A stretch of 8,741 nt of DNA from Candidatus Altarchaeota archaeon (GCA_030633635.1 DAOVSA010000017.1:1-8741), one strand, 5' to 3'; positions 1 through 6,004 are shown, counted from the stretch's first letter. Translations and numbers: made by a program. Notes: generated from the sequence alone by a model not told the origin.

Positions 1-668
1 AGAAACAGAAGGAAGAACCCAAAGCCAAAGAAGCCGAAAAGGGAGAGAAGGAAATCAAAACTGAAGATGCTGGAAAAGAAAAGAAAGAGACCAAAATCAA
101 AGAGATCGGAAAAGAAAAGAAAGAGACCAAAGCGGAAGAGACTGGAAAGGAAGAGAAAGAGATAAAAGCAGAAGATTTAGAGGAAGTAAAGGAAGGGCCA
201 GCAAAGGAAGAACCCACAAAGAAAATTAAAGTCAAAGAAAGGGCTAAAATACAGTATTTTGGAAAAAGGGAATTGGCAGGTGAGGAAAAAAAACAGTTTA
301 AACTTGGATATAAACAAAAAAAATCCAAACCCCGATTTATTAGGCAGGAATTATATAAATTAAAGAGGTTAAAGGATGTTTGGCGTAAGCCCCGAGGTAT
401 TGACTCAAAGAAGCACCTGGAAAAAAGAGGCAAGGGCGCGATACCAAAGGTGGGTTACAAAAAACCAGATTCAATCTCCGGAGTGGATCCTTCCGGGTAT
501 CGTCCAGTTTTGATTCATAACATGGGCGAATTGGGTACTCTAAACCCGGATGTGGAGGCAGCAATAATATCCAAGCGAGTTGGCATGAAAAAAAGAAACG
601 AAATCATAAAGTTAGCTAATGAAAAACAGATAGCTGTGTTGAACCCTAGGAAAGGTGAGCTAGAATGA
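1..668 (+). CDS. rpl32e: Archaeal 50S ribosomal protein L32e (eL32), 5'-truncated, with long Lys/Glu-rich N-terminal extension
   Basis: The reading frame (first full codon at base 3) is open from the window edge to the TGA at 666-668, giving 221 visible residues and no in-frame ATG. The last ~125 residues are the conserved L32e domain: RFIRQELYKLKRL, WRKPRGIDSK, IPKVGYKKP, HNMGELGTLNP, SKRVGMKKR and the terminal VLNP. eL32 is a large-subunit protein of archaea and eukaryotes that binds 23S rRNA. Before it lie at least 90 residues that are almost wholly Lys, Glu, Ala, Thr and Ile, with 12-residue repeats of the form GKEKKETK. A TTG at 273 could be taken as a start, but the frame continues upstream with the same composition and no stop, so I extend to the edge. 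Haloarchaeal L32e also has a long, largely disordered N-terminal extension, so the extension itself has precedent. The stop overlaps the L19e start (ATGA). The true start lies outside the window. Confidence 0.95.
   Translation, partial: KQKEEPKAKEAEKGEKEIKTEDAGKEKKETKIKEIGKEKKETKAEETGKEEKEIKAEDLEEVKEGPAKEEPTKKIKVKERAKIQYFGKRELAGEEKKQFKLGYKQKKSKPRFIRQELYKLKRLKDVWRKPRGIDSKKHLEKRGKGAIPKVGYKKPDSISGVDPSGYRPVLIHNMGELGTLNPDVEAAIISKRVGMKKRNEIIKLANEKQIAVLNPRKGELE
66..173 (+). repeat. 36-bp (12-codon) tandem repeat, three copies, in the L32e N-terminal extension
   Basis: Three consecutive 36-base units at 66-101, 102-137 and 138-173 encode DAGKEKKETKIK, EIGKEKKETKAE and ETGKEEKEIKAE. The first two share GKEKKETK exactly. 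A shorter degenerate relative (GEKEIKTE) precedes them at about 42-65. The repeats are in frame and keep the alternating basic/acidic pattern, so they look like coding microduplication in a disordered tail, not an independent element. Confidence 0.85.
653..659 (+). promoter_or_regulatory. Shine-Dalgarno site for L19e
   Basis: AGGTGAG lies five bases before the ATG at 665, a good match to the anti-SD at the archaeal 16S 3' end. It sits inside the end of the L32e coding sequence and supports the ATG at 665 as the L19e start. It is the clearest ribosome-binding site in the operon; most downstream genes have weak or no SD. Confidence 0.7.
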
Positions 669-1108
669 ATTTAGGGAGTCAAAAGCGACTTGCTGCTGAG
701 GTCATGGGCGTTGGTATCTATAGGATCAATATAGATCCGGAAAAAATTGCCGATGTATCCGAGGCGTTAACAAGAGATGATATCCGGGATCTTATCAGAA
801 CCGGGGCGATCACAATCAGTCAGAAGAAGGGGATCAGCAGGGGCAGACATAGAAAAAAGGTTGAACAGAAGAGAAAGGGTAGACATAAAGGATATGCAAG
901 GAGAAGTGGAACAAAGAATGCAAGAAACCCGAAAAAAAGGGTATGGATACGAAAGATCAGGTCTCTCAGGGATGAATTGAGAAAAATGAAGGATGAAAAG
1001 AAAATCGACACCCCGACTTACAGGAAATTGTATCGTCGGGCAAAAGGTAATCTCTTTCACAGTAGAAGACACCTGAGGGAATACATAGAAAAGATACAAA
1101 ATGGCTAA
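665..1108 (+). CDS. rpl19e: 50S ribosomal protein L19e (eL19)
   Basis: A 147-residue protein with the full archaeal eL19 signature: N-terminal LGSQKRLAAEVMGVG, the basic segment KGISRGRHRKK around residues 55-65, RKGRHKGYARRSGTKNAR around residues 70-87, then PKKRVWIRKIRSLRDELRKM and the C-terminal helix. Length matches archaeal eL19 (about 150 residues). eL19 is an archaeal/eukaryotic large-subunit protein with no bacterial orthologue; it contacts 23S rRNA and contributes to inter-subunit contacts. The ATG overlaps the L32e stop (ATGA, 665-668) behind a strong SD at 653-659. The 3' end overlaps the L18 start by eight bases (1101-1108). Both overlaps point to translational coupling within the operon. 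Nothing is missing or broken. Confidence 0.97.
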   Translation: MNLGSQKRLAAEVMGVGIYRINIDPEKIADVSEALTRDDIRDLIRTGAITISQKKGISRGRHRKKVEQKRKGRHKGYARRSGTKNARNPKKRVWIRKIRSLRDELRKMKDEKKIDTPTYRKLYRRAKGNLFHSRRHLREYIEKIQNG

Positions 1109-1610
1109 AAAAGCGAGATATATCGTTAAATACCGGCGAAAGAGGGAAGGAAAGACCAACTATAGGAGAAGACTGGAATTGTTAAAATCCGGGAGGCATA
1201 GATTGGTTATCAGACCATCAAATAAGTATATTGGACTTCAGATCGTAAAATATGATCCAGATGGAGATCTCATAATCGCAGCATCCCATTCCAATGAACT
1301 AAAAAAGTTTGGATGGAAATTTTCAATGGGAAATATACCTGCCGCATATCTGGCTGGACTATTGTGCGGGTATAGGGGGGTTTCAAAGGGGGTAAAAGAT
1401 GCGGTATTGGACTTAGGTCTATATCCCTCGCTGAGTGGGTCCCGTATTTATACTGCATTAAACGGTGTGGTTGATGCAAAATTAAATGTTCCACATGATC
1501 CATCAATATTTCCGGATGAAGCACGGGTAATGGGAGAACATATAAGTGCGGATGTCTCAAAAAATTTTAATGAAACTAAAAAATCAATAATTGATTCGAT
1601 ATCAAAATGA
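1101..1610 (+). CDS. rpl18: 50S ribosomal protein L18 (uL18), archaeal type
   Basis: A 169-residue protein beginning MAKKARYIVKYRRKREGKT, followed by NYRRRLELLKSGRHRLVIRPSNKYI, the typical archaeal uL18/eukaryotic L5 start. The core GWKFSMGNIPAAYLAGLL, then SKGVKDAVLDLGLYPS and SGSRIYTALNGVVDA, are family hallmarks, as is the HDPSIFPDEARVMGEHI block near the C-terminus. uL18 binds 5S rRNA and helps place it in the central protuberance. The start lies inside the last codons of L19e with no clear SD, so it probably depends on ribosomes finishing L19e. Its TGA overlaps the S5 ATG (1607-1610). Length is at the short end of the archaeal range, with no extra C-terminal extension. Confidence 0.96.
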   Translation: MAKKARYIVKYRRKREGKTNYRRRLELLKSGRHRLVIRPSNKYIGLQIVKYDPDGDLIIAASHSNELKKFGWKFSMGNIPAAYLAGLLCGYRGVSKGVKDAVLDLGLYPSLSGSRIYTALNGVVDAKLNVPHDPSIFPDEARVMGEHISADVSKNFNETKKSIIDSISK

Positions 1611-2326
1611 ATACAAACAGGCAAAGTGGGCGGGGAAACACTGGCAATACTAATAGGGGCAGACGATCTCGCACTCAAGGTAGGGATAGGGGTACACAAT
1701 CAAGACCACGAATGCGAAGAGAAGAACCCATGTGGACACCACGAACAAGACTGGGCGGGATGGTAAAAGAAAAGAAGATAACCACACCGCATGATCTCAT
1801 GGAATTTGATGCTCCGATAAAAGAGGTGGAGATAGTTGATACACTATTCCCTGATTTGCGAGAGGAAATAATCGATGTCGGCAGAGTTCAAAGAGTCACA
1901 GACTCTGGAAGACGAATGAGATTCAGGGTGGTGGCAGCTGTTGGCAATGGTAATGGTTATATCGGTGTGGGGGAAGCAAAGGGAAAAGATGCCGGGTCAA
2001 CGATAAGAAGTGCGATTAAAAAGGCAAAATTAAATATTAAAGAGATAAATCGCGGCTGTGGAAGTTGGGAATGTGGTTGTAAGGAACCACATACTGTACC
2101 CTTTAGGGTTAAGGGCAAATGTGGTAGTGTTGAGGTCACACTATTTCCCGCTCCAAAGGGTGCGGGTTTGGTTAGTGGGGAGATCGCAAAAAAAATACTG
2201 TCACTGGCTGGCATAAGTGATATCTGGGTGCATACCGAGGGACATACAAGAACCAGCATAAACTCTGCACACGCGTTGCTAAATGCACTGGTAAACACGA
2301 GGTATATGAAGGTTAAAAATGAGTGA
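1607..2326 (+). CDS. rps5: 30S ribosomal protein S5 (uS5), archaeal type with RG-rich N-terminal tail
   Basis: A 239-residue protein. Residues ~60-240 are archaeal uS5: TPHDLMEFDAPIKEVEIVD, RVTDSGRRMRFRVVAAVGNGNGYIGVG (double-stranded RNA-binding-like fold), KEINRGCGSWECGC, PHTVPFRVKGKCGSVEVTL, then PAPKGAGLVSG and LAGISDIWVHTEGHTRTSIN. uS5 sits on the 30S body near the decoding region and mRNA entry. Three cysteines fall within eight residues (C151, C156, C158), with C172 following; as I recall this cluster is common in euryarchaeal S5. Residues 1-40 form an Arg/Gly/Asn/Gln-rich tail (RGRRSRTQGRDRG) that looks disordered. The start overlaps the L18 stop (ATGA) and the end overlaps L30 by eight bases. 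A later in-frame ATG at Met36 or Met42 is possible, but the first ATG fits the operon's overlap pattern. Confidence 0.96.
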   Translation: MNTNRQSGRGNTGNTNRGRRSRTQGRDRGTQSRPRMRREEPMWTPRTRLGGMVKEKKITTPHDLMEFDAPIKEVEIVDTLFPDLREEIIDVGRVQRVTDSGRRMRFRVVAAVGNGNGYIGVGEAKGKDAGSTIRSAIKKAKLNIKEINRGCGSWECGCKEPHTVPFRVKGKCGSVEVTLFPAPKGAGLVSGEIAKKILSLAGISDIWVHTEGHTRTSINSAHALLNALVNTRYMKVKNE

Positions 2327-2810
2327 AAAAGGTAAGAAAAGAATCGCTGTGATAAGAGTAAGGGGCAAGGTGCATGTCAAGACGGAGATAGAAGATACCA
2401 TGAAACTCATTAATCTAACACGGGTTAATCATTGTGTCGTAATCGATGATCGTTCCCAGTACAGGGGAATGATAAACAAGATAAATGACTACATAACCTG
2501 GGGTGAGATAAACACCGAAACATTCATGAAATTGATGCATAAAAGGGGAAGATTAACTGGAAATAAACGTTTAAGTGATGAATATTTCGCGGAAAATACA
2601 AGTTACAAGTCAATTGAAGAATTTGTGGGAGCATTTATGAATTTTGATACAGAACTAAGGGATATTAAAGATCTAAAGCCGATATTCAGGTTACGTCCAC
2701 CAAAAAAAGGTTACGAACGTGGAGGTATAAAACATCCTTATTCCACCGGCGGTGCTCTGGGGCACAGGAGTGATAAGATTAATGATTTATTGGAGAAGAT
2801 GATTGGATAA
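2319..2810 (+). CDS. rpl30: 50S ribosomal protein L30 (uL30), archaeal long form
   Basis: A 163-residue protein, far longer than bacterial L30 (~60) and typical of the archaeal/eukaryotic L7-type form. The N-terminal core RIAVIRVRGKVHVKTEIEDTM, then LINLTRVNHCVVIDD and YRGMINKINDYITWGEIN, is the conserved L30 fold. The archaeal C-terminal half carries RLSDEYF, LKPIFRLRPPKKGYERGGIK, HPYSTGGALGHRSDKIN and LLEKM. It is a 23S rRNA-binding large-subunit protein. Its ATG lies within the end of S5 (ATGAGTGA, 2319-2326), with a weak AAGG-type SD at about 2309-2312. L15 follows after 15 untranslated bases. All conserved blocks are present. Confidence 0.96.
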   Translation: MSEKGKKRIAVIRVRGKVHVKTEIEDTMKLINLTRVNHCVVIDDRSQYRGMINKINDYITWGEINTETFMKLMHKRGRLTGNKRLSDEYFAENTSYKSIEEFVGAFMNFDTELRDIKDLKPIFRLRPPKKGYERGGIKHPYSTGGALGHRSDKINDLLEKMIG

Positions 2811-2825
2811 TTTTTGGTATAAAAA

Positions 2826-3284
2826 ATGTCTCAAGGGAACAGAAAAATAATAAAAAAACGAGGATCCAGAAGTTGCGGTTATGGAAATGCTCAGAAGCAT
2901 AGAGGTGCTGGCAGTAGGGGCGGTAGAGGTATGGCAGGTAGTAATAAGCATAAATGGTCCCGGATTTCTAAGTATAACCCCGGTTATTTCGGCAGATCCG
3001 GATTCAAAAGACCGAACCCTAAGGAAACAAAGACCATAAATATCGGATATATCAACCAAAACATGGAAAATTGGGTGAAAAAGGGATTTGCAAAGTCAGA
3101 AAAGAAGAAATATCTGGTAAACTTAACAGATATTGGTTATGACAAGTTACTGGGCTCCGGGAAGGTTACTTATCCTATGAGAATTACCGTTGGTAAATAC
3201 TCAGTTCTGGCACTACAGAAAGTAGAGAATGCGGGGGGTAAAATCGAACCCCCAAGTTCACAGAAATCCGAAAATAAACAATAA
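2826..3284 (+). CDS. rpl15: 50S ribosomal protein L15 (uL15), archaeal type
   Basis: A 152-residue protein. The Gly/Arg/His-rich N-terminal extension (GSRSCGYGNAQKHRGAGSRGGRGMAGSNKHKW, residues ~13-44) is the diagnostic uL15 rRNA-threading segment, followed by YNPGYFGRSGFKRP, TINIGYINQN and the globular C-terminal domain ending near VLALQKVENAGGKIE. uL15 is a core large-subunit assembly protein binding 23S rRNA. The last ten residues (SSQKSENKQ) are a short polar tail of no obvious function. The gene begins 15 bases after L30 and ends 18 bases before secY. The AT-rich TATAAAAA immediately before the ATG is too close to the start to act as its promoter. Confidence 0.96.
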   Translation: MSQGNRKIIKKRGSRSCGYGNAQKHRGAGSRGGRGMAGSNKHKWSRISKYNPGYFGRSGFKRPNPKETKTINIGYINQNMENWVKKGFAKSEKKKYLVNLTDIGYDKLLGSGKVTYPMRITVGKYSVLALQKVENAGGKIEPPSSQKSENKQ

Positions 3285-3302
3285 CGACCTAAAGATTTAA
3301 AA

Positions 3303-4736
3303 ATGAACTTAGAGTTTCTTCGACCAGCACTTAAGTACATACCAGAGGTGAAAAATCCCAAAAGGCACGTACCTTTTAAAGAGAAACTAACCTGGACAGG
3401 AGTAATCTTGGGACTTTTTTTTATTATGGGTGTTATCTATCCTTATGGTGTGAGCCCCGAGATATTACAGGAAAGGATCGGCGGCTTTGCACAGATGCAG
3501 ATAATCTTTGCAAGTTCAATTGGTACAATTATCTCCTCAGGTATCGGGCCAATAGTAACATCATCAATTATTCTACAGTTGATGATTGGCTCCGGGATGA
3601 TAGATATAAATCTGAATCAACCAGAGGGAAAGGCATTATTCCAGGGCACCCAAAAGATCCTAACAGTAATTGTTTCATTCTTTGAGTCGGGAGCACTAGT
3701 GATTCTCACGCATATGGTCGACAACTGGATTCGTACCGGACCTGAGACAGGATACTGGGAGCTTGACTGGGGATTGCGCGCATTTACTATACTTCAAATA
3801 GCTCTTGGTTCGATACTCCTGATGTATATGGATGAAGTGGTATCAAAATGGGGTGTCGGCTCTGGTATCGGACTGTTCATCGCTGGCGGTGTATCACAAA
3901 CGATAATTGTGGCTTCACTAAATCCGTTGCAGAAATTAGGCGGTACTGGTTTTGCTGGAATCATTCCAAATTTCCTATCGAATCTGGCGAATGGTACATT
4001 CGATTTGGTCTTATTATTCCCTGTGATTGCAACGATCATTATATTTCTAATCGTTGTTTACTGTGAGTCCATGCGATTAGAAATTCCGCTATCTTATGGG
4101 GGAATCAGGGGTGTTGGCGGTCGCTACCCCTTGAAATTCTTCTACGTGTCCAACATTCCGGTTATATTGGCTGCGGCACTGTTGATGAATGTACAGTTGT
4201 GGACCGGGATGCTGGGCGTACACAGTTTAGATACCCCCCCAGCGAGTGCATCACTCCTGCAAACTGTGATTTATCAGATCGGGCATTATATAACCCTAAA
4301 TGAACTATATGGTATTCTAAGTCCTGATAGAATATTTATGCTGGTGGATCTACAAATTATATTTCATTTGATAATCCATATGATAGTGTTTTCATCATTA
4401 TGTGTCCTATTCGGTAAATTCTGGGTTCAAACAACCGGTTTGGGGGCAGAACAAGTTGCAGAGCAGATCCAGCAGGGGGGCATGCAGATTCCCGGGTTTA
4501 GGAGGGATAAAAGGGTGATAGAACGGGTCCTTAACAGATACATACCTCAGATCACAATAACCAGTTCGATAGCAGTAGGACTCCTTGCAGTAGGCTCAGA
4601 TTTAATGGGTGCCGTTGGTTCCGGTGTTGGAATACTCCTAACTGTTGGAATCCTGTACCAGATGTACGAACAGATCAGAAGGGAAGAGATGGCAGGCATG
4701 AGTCCCGCACTCAGAAGATTTATGGGGATGAAATGA
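3303..4736 (+). CDS. secY: Preprotein translocase subunit SecY (Sec61 alpha homologue)
   Basis: A 477-residue, ten-span membrane protein forming the protein-conducting Sec pore with SecE and Sec61-beta in the cytoplasmic membrane. The start MNLEFLRPALKYIPEVKNP is typical of archaeal SecY. TM1 lies around 31-50; the plug and TM2 around 57-95 contain SIGTIISSGIGPIVTSSII and the conserved LMIGSG; VGSGIGLFIAGG (185-196) opens TM5; the cytosolic loop after TM6 has ESMRLEIPLSYGG with Arg258; the second large cytosolic loop spans ~371-412 (GLGAEQVAEQIQQGGMQIPG, RRDKRVIERVLNRYIP). TM9-10 end at ~455, followed by a short basic tail (RRFMGMK). Length matches archaeal SecY. It is the last + strand gene of the operon here: a convergent gene follows one base later, where many archaea have adk. 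Confidence 0.97.
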   Translation: MNLEFLRPALKYIPEVKNPKRHVPFKEKLTWTGVILGLFFIMGVIYPYGVSPEILQERIGGFAQMQIIFASSIGTIISSGIGPIVTSSIILQLMIGSGMIDINLNQPEGKALFQGTQKILTVIVSFFESGALVILTHMVDNWIRTGPETGYWELDWGLRAFTILQIALGSILLMYMDEVVSKWGVGSGIGLFIAGGVSQTIIVASLNPLQKLGGTGFAGIIPNFLSNLANGTFDLVLLFPVIATIIIFLIVVYCESMRLEIPLSYGGIRGVGGRYPLKFFYVSNIPVILAAALLMNVQLWTGMLGVHSLDTPPASASLLQTVIYQIGHYITLNELYGILSPDRIFMLVDLQIIFHLIIHMIVFSSLCVLFGKFWVQTTGLGAEQVAEQIQQGGMQIPGFRRDKRVIERVLNRYIPQITITSSIAVGLLAVGSDLMGAVGSGVGILLTVGILYQMYEQIRREEMAGMSPALRRFMGMK

Positions 4737-4737
4737 T

Positions 4738-5706
4738 TTATGGTGGTGAAATAGTGCTCCAACCTTCATACTCCAAGTTCTCGATCTCAACGGTTATCTC
4801 ACCTACCCTAGTGATTGAATCCCAAAGGGTGGGGGGTATGTCCTTAACTCTGATCTCATGATGGTGTGGAATTGTTATACTTCTGTTGGCATCCAATCTT
4901 TCCGTACTTTCATTATACGTATCTAATCTTTCCGTACCTACGTAATAAACGACATCATAATCTATATAGGAGGTATAGTCATCACCTTGGTTGGTGAAGG
5001 TTACATCAACCTCTGATGTGTATATCACATCATTCAAGATGGGGCCCAAGTTTGTGCCAAGTATAGATGAGGTATCTGCACATGCACCAGTTGTCCCGGC
5101 AGTACAACTCTTCAATATAATGGAAACCTCTGTAATCTTCTCCCTGACTTTGATGAGACTTAACTGGTTGTAAGCTCCTATTTCATTCGATTTCGCGGCG
5201 GTAATATCTGCCGTATTAACCACCAATGGGTCCGGGTCCGCATCATCATCATACCTATCCCCGTCGGTATTTGTATTTAACGGGTCTGTATGCAGGGTCT
5301 TAACCTCCTGGTAATCACTTAAATTATCCCCGTCGGTATCAGCTAAACCTGGATTAGTCCCAATTTTATTTTCTTCAATATCTGTCAAACCATCATTATC
5401 TGAATCTTCAGGGACGCACTCATTATTTACACATTCGTGATGTGGAGAACAGGATTTTGGCTGGTAATCGATACCTAAACAGCACTCATAGGGACAAGCA
5501 GGTCCAACACACTTATTGGCGATACATTCATAATCCCCCTGGCAGGATTTCGCTTGATAGCCATTTCCAATACAACACTCGTACGGACAATCTTGCTTTG
5601 TTGGTTGTTTAACAATCTTGTGATCAAGAATGAATAATACCCCTGCTATGACTATAACTAAAATCACTGCCAAAATAAGAATATTTTTATCGAATTTGGA
5701 TTTCAT
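4738..5706 (-). CDS. Membrane-anchored protein with two six-cysteine modules and thrombospondin-type-3-like calcium-binding repeats, function unknown
   Basis: A 322-residue protein. Residues 1-8 are basic and 9-27 hydrophobic (ILILAVILVIVIAGVLFIL), with no signal-peptidase site I can see, so it is probably an N-terminal anchor with the rest outside the cell. Two modules, residues 40-66 and 71-97, share the spacing C-x3-C-C-x9-C-x5-C-x4-C (CPYECC...SC...EC...C), giving twelve cysteines likely paired as disulfides. Residues 101-160 contain Asp-rich motifs DSDNDGLTDIEE, ADTDGDNLSDYQE and NTDGDRYDDDADPDP, like the calcium-binding thrombospondin type 3 repeats of many archaeal surface proteins. 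Residues 190-322 look like beta-rich strands (YTSEVDVTFTNQ, YIDYDVVYYVG, EITVEIENLEYEG), perhaps an Ig- or CARDB-like domain; this is inference. No SD precedes ATG 5706. A 14-codon frame starting at 5731 overlaps the start in another frame. Partners cannot be inferred from position. Confidence 0.85.
   Translation of the reverse strand: MKSKFDKNILILAVILVIVIAGVLFILDHKIVKQPTKQDCPYECCIGNGYQAKSCQGDYECIANKCVGPACPYECCLGIDYQPKSCSPHHECVNNECVPEDSDNDGLTDIEENKIGTNPGLADTDGDNLSDYQEVKTLHTDPLNTNTDGDRYDDDADPDPLVVNTADITAAKSNEIGAYNQLSLIKVREKITEVSIILKSCTAGTTGACADTSSILGTNLGPILNDVIYTSEVDVTFTNQGDDYTSYIDYDVVYYVGTERLDTYNESTERLDANRSITIPHHHEIRVKDIPPTLWDSITRVGEITVEIENLEYEGWSTISPP
4891..4937 (-). repeat. Short 30-bp-period duplication coding for TERLD twice
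   Basis: AATCTTTCCGTAC (+ strand) occurs at 4895-4907 and again at 4925-4937; including four preceding bases, 16 of 17 match. In the minus-strand gene it encodes TERLD at residues 258-262 and 268-272. The ten-residue period is in frame, so this is probably a recent local duplication within a beta-rich domain. Confidence 0.7.
5416..5589 (-). repeat. Tandem duplicated six-cysteine module (protein-level repeat)
   Basis: Two 27-residue modules at 5509-5589 and 5416-5496 have a 31-residue (93-base) period. They share CPYECC, a Gly at the same place, YQ-x-KSC, EC and C-V, with identical cysteine spacing. They appear to arise from one internal duplication that has since diverged at the DNA level. 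Confidence 0.85.
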
Positions 5707-5744
5707 TTCTTTTATTTTGGTTTTTTGCCATGTATACTTCCTAA

Positions 5745-5752
5745 TTTTTAAA
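5745..5752 (-). promoter_or_regulatory. Candidate TATA box for the Cys-rich/TSP3 gene
   Basis: On the minus strand this reads TTTAAAAA, about 40 bases before the ATG at 5706. With the usual archaeal spacing of about 26 bases to the start site, transcription would begin near 5722 and give a short leader lacking an SD. The whole region is AT-rich, so this is a weak call. Confidence 0.35.
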
Positions 5753-5808
5753 TCACATTTATTAAATCAAATTATCCATTAAACTATCCGTTACAAACAT
5801 ATAAATCC

Positions 5809-5833
5809 ATGATAATCTATCATCGAATTCGAT
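5809..5833. promoter_or_regulatory. Inverted repeat plus 12-bp palindrome, possible operator
   Basis: ATGATA-ATC-TATCAT (5809-5823) is a perfect 6-base inverted repeat with a 3-base loop. It abuts ATCGAATTCGAT (5822-5833), a perfect 12-base palindrome. Symmetry of this size fits a dimeric regulator site between divergent genes. Which gene it would serve, and whether it is bound at all, is not shown by the sequence. Confidence 0.4.
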
Positions 5834-5889
5834 CTCATATAAGATTACAGGAGTTCAGGAATTCGACTCATATAAGATTACAGGAATTC
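5834..5889. repeat. Two-copy direct repeat (23 bp, one mismatch) with 33-bp period
   Basis: The unit runs 5834-5856 and 5867-5889 (CTCATATAAG then ATTACAG, ending GAGTTC or GAATTC), with a single G/A difference. GAATTCGA recurs at 5825, 5859 and 5884, bordering the units. Only two full copies exist, with a 10-base spacer, so this is not a CRISPR array. It may be a pair of binding sites or a minisatellite-like duplication. Confidence 0.8.
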
Positions 5890-5984
5890 GATTTATGTTA
5901 CGGTGACGATAGAACTCTATTCATAAACCTCAAAAAATTCATCATCGTCTATATTTTCAGAGCGCTAAGTTTTGCATAACTATC

Positions 5985-6004
5985 TCATATTTTTTTCTAT
6001 AAAA
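5985..6004 (+). promoter_or_regulatory. Candidate promoter for the MscS/APC unit
   Basis: CATATTTT (5986-5993) and TATAAAA (5998-6004) lie just before the ATG at 6021, and no SD precedes that ATG. If the first element is the TATA box, transcription would start within a few bases of the ATG, giving a leaderless or nearly leaderless mRNA. The second element is too close unless a later start codon is used. Confidence 0.35.

Noticed and set aside
273..275. TTG as the start of L32e
   Set aside because: The same frame is open to the left edge with matching composition, and no GGTGA-type SD precedes the TTG. The gene more likely starts upstream of the window.
767..1159. 130-codon minus-strand frame opposite L19e
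   Set aside because: It lies wholly over a firmly identified ribosomal gene and gives low-complexity Phe/Leu/Ser/Pro-rich sequence typical of the reverse of Lys/Arg-rich coding DNA.
2816..2825. TATA-like GGTATAAAAA just before L15
   Set aside because: It touches the ATG, so an archaeal start site would fall about 20 bases inside the gene. It is an A-rich spacer within the operon.
4737..4760. Terminator between secY and the convergent gene
   Set aside because: The gap is one base, and no oligo-T run or stable hairpin is evident right after either stop. Termination must occur inside the opposing gene and cannot be located by eye.
4738..5706. Reading the Cys-rich protein as a metalloprotease inhibitor or a ferredoxin-like protein
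   Set aside because: The cysteine spacing does not match 4Fe-4S ferredoxin (C-x2-C-x2-C-x3-C), and no catalytic or inhibitor motif is visible. I left the function unassigned.
5834..5889. CRISPR-like repeat-spacer pattern
   Set aside because: There are only two copies with a 10-base gap, no spacer-sized unique segments and no cas genes nearby.
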